Shown: positions 6,222 through 7,088 of the stretch, piece after piece
How the letters are laid out: each line of letters opens with the position of its first letter
Position numbering within the stretch: the stretch's first letter is position 1
Source of the DNA: Syntrophales bacterium
GTDB lineage: Bacteria > Desulfobacterota > Syntrophia > Syntrophales > UBA2210
Reading direction: 5' to 3'
DNA length: 7,088 nucleotides
Assembly (NCBI GenBank): GCA_028715865.1
Contig: JAQUQY010000074.1
Span: 1 to 7,088 of the forward strand
Notes under the pieces: model-generated
What the model was told of the DNA's origin: nothing
Databases searched by the model: none
The model's input: the letters and a program-made list of their open reading frames with translations, nothing else
Translations under genes and position numbers: made by a program

Positions 6222-6347
6222 ATGAACCGTTCCGAACACGCGAGTCAAATCTGGGCTGTTCTTGGATGGGCGGCGAAGCATCGCCAAACGCTTACCTATG
6301 TGTAGCTGAGGAAGCTCATCGGAGTTCCTGCCGCCAGAGGTCAGTAA
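6222..6347 (+). pseudogene. Broken small conserved gene with in-frame TAG
   Basis: Starting at an ATG with GGAA/GGAG upstream (6211-6219), the frame reads MNRSEHASQIWAVLGWAAKH then RQTLTYV, a TAG at 6303-6305, and resumes in the same frame with LRKLIGVPAARGQ before TAA at 6345-6347. The pieces read as one protein: I recall small conserved proteins with the pattern SEHAxxIWAVLxWAAxxRQ-LTY-xLxxLIGVP followed by a longer tail, apparently DNA-binding-like in the LTYG...LIGVP part, but their function is not known to me. The nonsense codon and the early end make this a decayed copy. It lies inside the foreign segment between the patatin fragment and the NfeD gene. Confidence 0.55.
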
Positions 6348-6381
6348 AACAGTAATAACAGGAACGGGAAACAGCAACCCC

Positions 6382-6864
6382 TTGACACGAAACAAACCTG
6401 ACAGATACACGATTATTCGATATACTCTTGTGCAGGTCCCCGGGTTGGCTCTGGTTCTCGTCGGTGTGTTTTTTCTGCTTCATTACACGGACTGGTCTCC
6501 ATGGCTAATCTGGACCGGATTCGCACTATGGGTGGTGAAGGACGTTCTGCTGTTTTTCCTGCTCTGGCCGAGTTACCATTCCTCCGCCAGGGACGCCGAT
6601 CCTCTGATCGGACAGGTCGGACAGGTCGTCAAACCCTGCGACCCGCGGGGTACTGTGGAAATCCATGGAACGCTATGGTGGGCTGTTGCTGAAGAAACCG
6701 ATGCTGTACTGCCCCCTGGAACCAGAATTCGTGTTATAAGAAGATCGGGGATGACGCTGTTCGTGGAATCCGAAAACGGCGAAACAGGTACTAACTTTCA
6801 GGTGAAGTCAGCGTCCCCGGCCATCAGGACGGTTGGAAAGGCACGGAAAAGGCTTTTTTGTTGA
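6382..6864 (+). CDS. Short membrane-anchored NfeD-family protein (TTG start)
   Basis: The 160-residue product has two membrane helices (about 16-34 and 39-61, joined by a short loop with DWSPW) followed by a small beta-rich OB-fold domain (about 75-130): PLIGQVGQVVKPCDPRGTVE, then LWWAVAE, then PPGTRIRVIRRSGMTLFVE. This is the architecture of short NfeD proteins, which partner stomatin/flotillin-like membrane proteins and influence membrane organisation or proteolysis. No stomatin or NfeD-type protease gene is in the window. The only usable start is TTG at 6382: no ATG exists in frame ahead of the first helix, and GGGAA lies 11 bases upstream, rather far. The frame is open upstream to a TGA near 6308, inside the decayed segment, so the original start may have been lost and the present one may be a replacement. 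The tail (residues 131-160) is basic and poorly conserved-looking. Confidence 0.82.
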   Translation: MTRNKPDRYTIIRYTLVQVPGLALVLVGVFFLLHYTDWSPWLIWTGFALWVVKDVLLFFLLWPSYHSSARDADPLIGQVGQVVKPCDPRGTVEIHGTLWWAVAEETDAVLPPGTRIRVIRRSGMTLFVESENGETGTNFQVKSASPAIRTVGKARKRLFC

Positions 6865-6936
6865 CGCCTTCCCGAAAGCTGCAATTGACTGATTTTGAAA
6901 AGTATTCAAGAGTTCAATTAAAATGATGGGCCTGCT

Positions 6937-6956
6937 GTGGTTGCAATAGAAACCAC
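6937..6956. terminator. Possible weak hairpin after the NfeD gene
   Basis: GTGGTT (6937-6942) pairs with AACCAC (6951-6956) around an 8-base loop. A TTTTTT run begins 14 bases later (6970-6975), too far for a classical intrinsic terminator. It may still end transcription inefficiently, or be a structured spacer before the next gene. Confidence 0.3.
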
Positions 6957-6999
6957 GCTGCGAGAAGATTTTTTGGACAACAGGAAAAGGAGAGACGTA

Positions 7000-7088
7000 A
7001 TGGGAGACAAGGGGGGAAGGAAGGATAAGGAAAAGGGACAGAAACAGAACATCGAAAAACAGAAACAAAAGTCAAAAAAAAAGATTGA
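7000..7088 (+). CDS. Small lysine/glutamine-rich protein, cut by the window end
   Basis: A well-placed AAGGAG (6987-6992) precedes an ATG at 7000. The visible 29 residues begin MGDKGGRKDKEKGQKQN and continue as Lys-Gln repeats with almost no hydrophobic residues; the frame is open at the right edge. I recall very short conserved bacterial proteins of this MGDKGxKDK...KQK type, always annotated hypothetical. The composition suggests an intrinsically disordered, strongly basic peptide that might bind nucleic acid, but no function is established. The coding is supported by the good ribosome binding site rather than by a domain. Confidence 0.65.
   Translation, partial: MGDKGGRKDKEKGQKQNIEKQKQKSKKKI

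Noticed and set aside
1..7088. CRISPR array, tRNA or rRNA, or a new defence system
   Set aside because: No regularly spaced direct repeats, no tRNA-like folds, and no nuclease, reverse transcriptase or effector genes are present; every intact gene belongs to a common family.

Overview
The window reads as an ordinary accessory stretch of a Gram-negative bacterial chromosome with medium GC. The mix of a Uup-type ABC-F ATPase, a universal stress protein joined to a soluble coiled-coil stress domain, a short NfeD protein, a Tat-exported patatin remnant and a tiny lysine-rich protein suggests a delta-proteobacterial (Desulfobacterota/Syntrophobacterales-like) anaerobe. That assignment is inference from gene content, not from a marker gene.

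Layout. Bases 1-80 hold a very short hydrophobic peptide or the end of a gene cut by the window edge. Bases 81-400 are mostly non-coding, but the last third carries a possible 37-codon leader ORF with a G8 run; its stop codon overlaps the start of a ten-helix EamA/DMT transporter (401-1258). A 324-base gap with two inverted repeats precedes a universal stress protein with a C-terminal coiled-coil domain (1583-2326). On the minus strand, a complete Uup-type ABC-F ATPase (2715-4631) is followed downstream by what looks like a decayed gene (2406-2714). Divergent from uup is an aldo/keto reductase (4823-5668) with a near-consensus sigma70 promoter wrapped in nested inverted repeats.

The right-hand part is a zone of gene decay. 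A Tat-signal patatin-like phospholipase gene starts normally at 5828 but stops after its oxyanion-hole glycine motif (6013). About 370 bases of unrelated sequence follow, including a small gene broken by an in-frame TAG (6222-6347). Intact coding resumes with a short membrane NfeD protein using a TTG start (6382-6864), then a lysine-rich small protein that runs off the right edge (7000-7088).

The intact genes do not form one pathway: they are separate units for transport, stress response, ribosome/DNA-associated ATPase function, carbonyl reduction and membrane quality. I find no CRISPR array, RNA gene, toxin-antitoxin pair, phage module or complete insertion sequence, and no convincing new defence or metabolic system. 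The points most worth checking are the two-domain stress protein with a possible internal start, the disrupted patatin locus, the operator-like site at the reductase promoter, and the overlapping leader ORF of the transporter.
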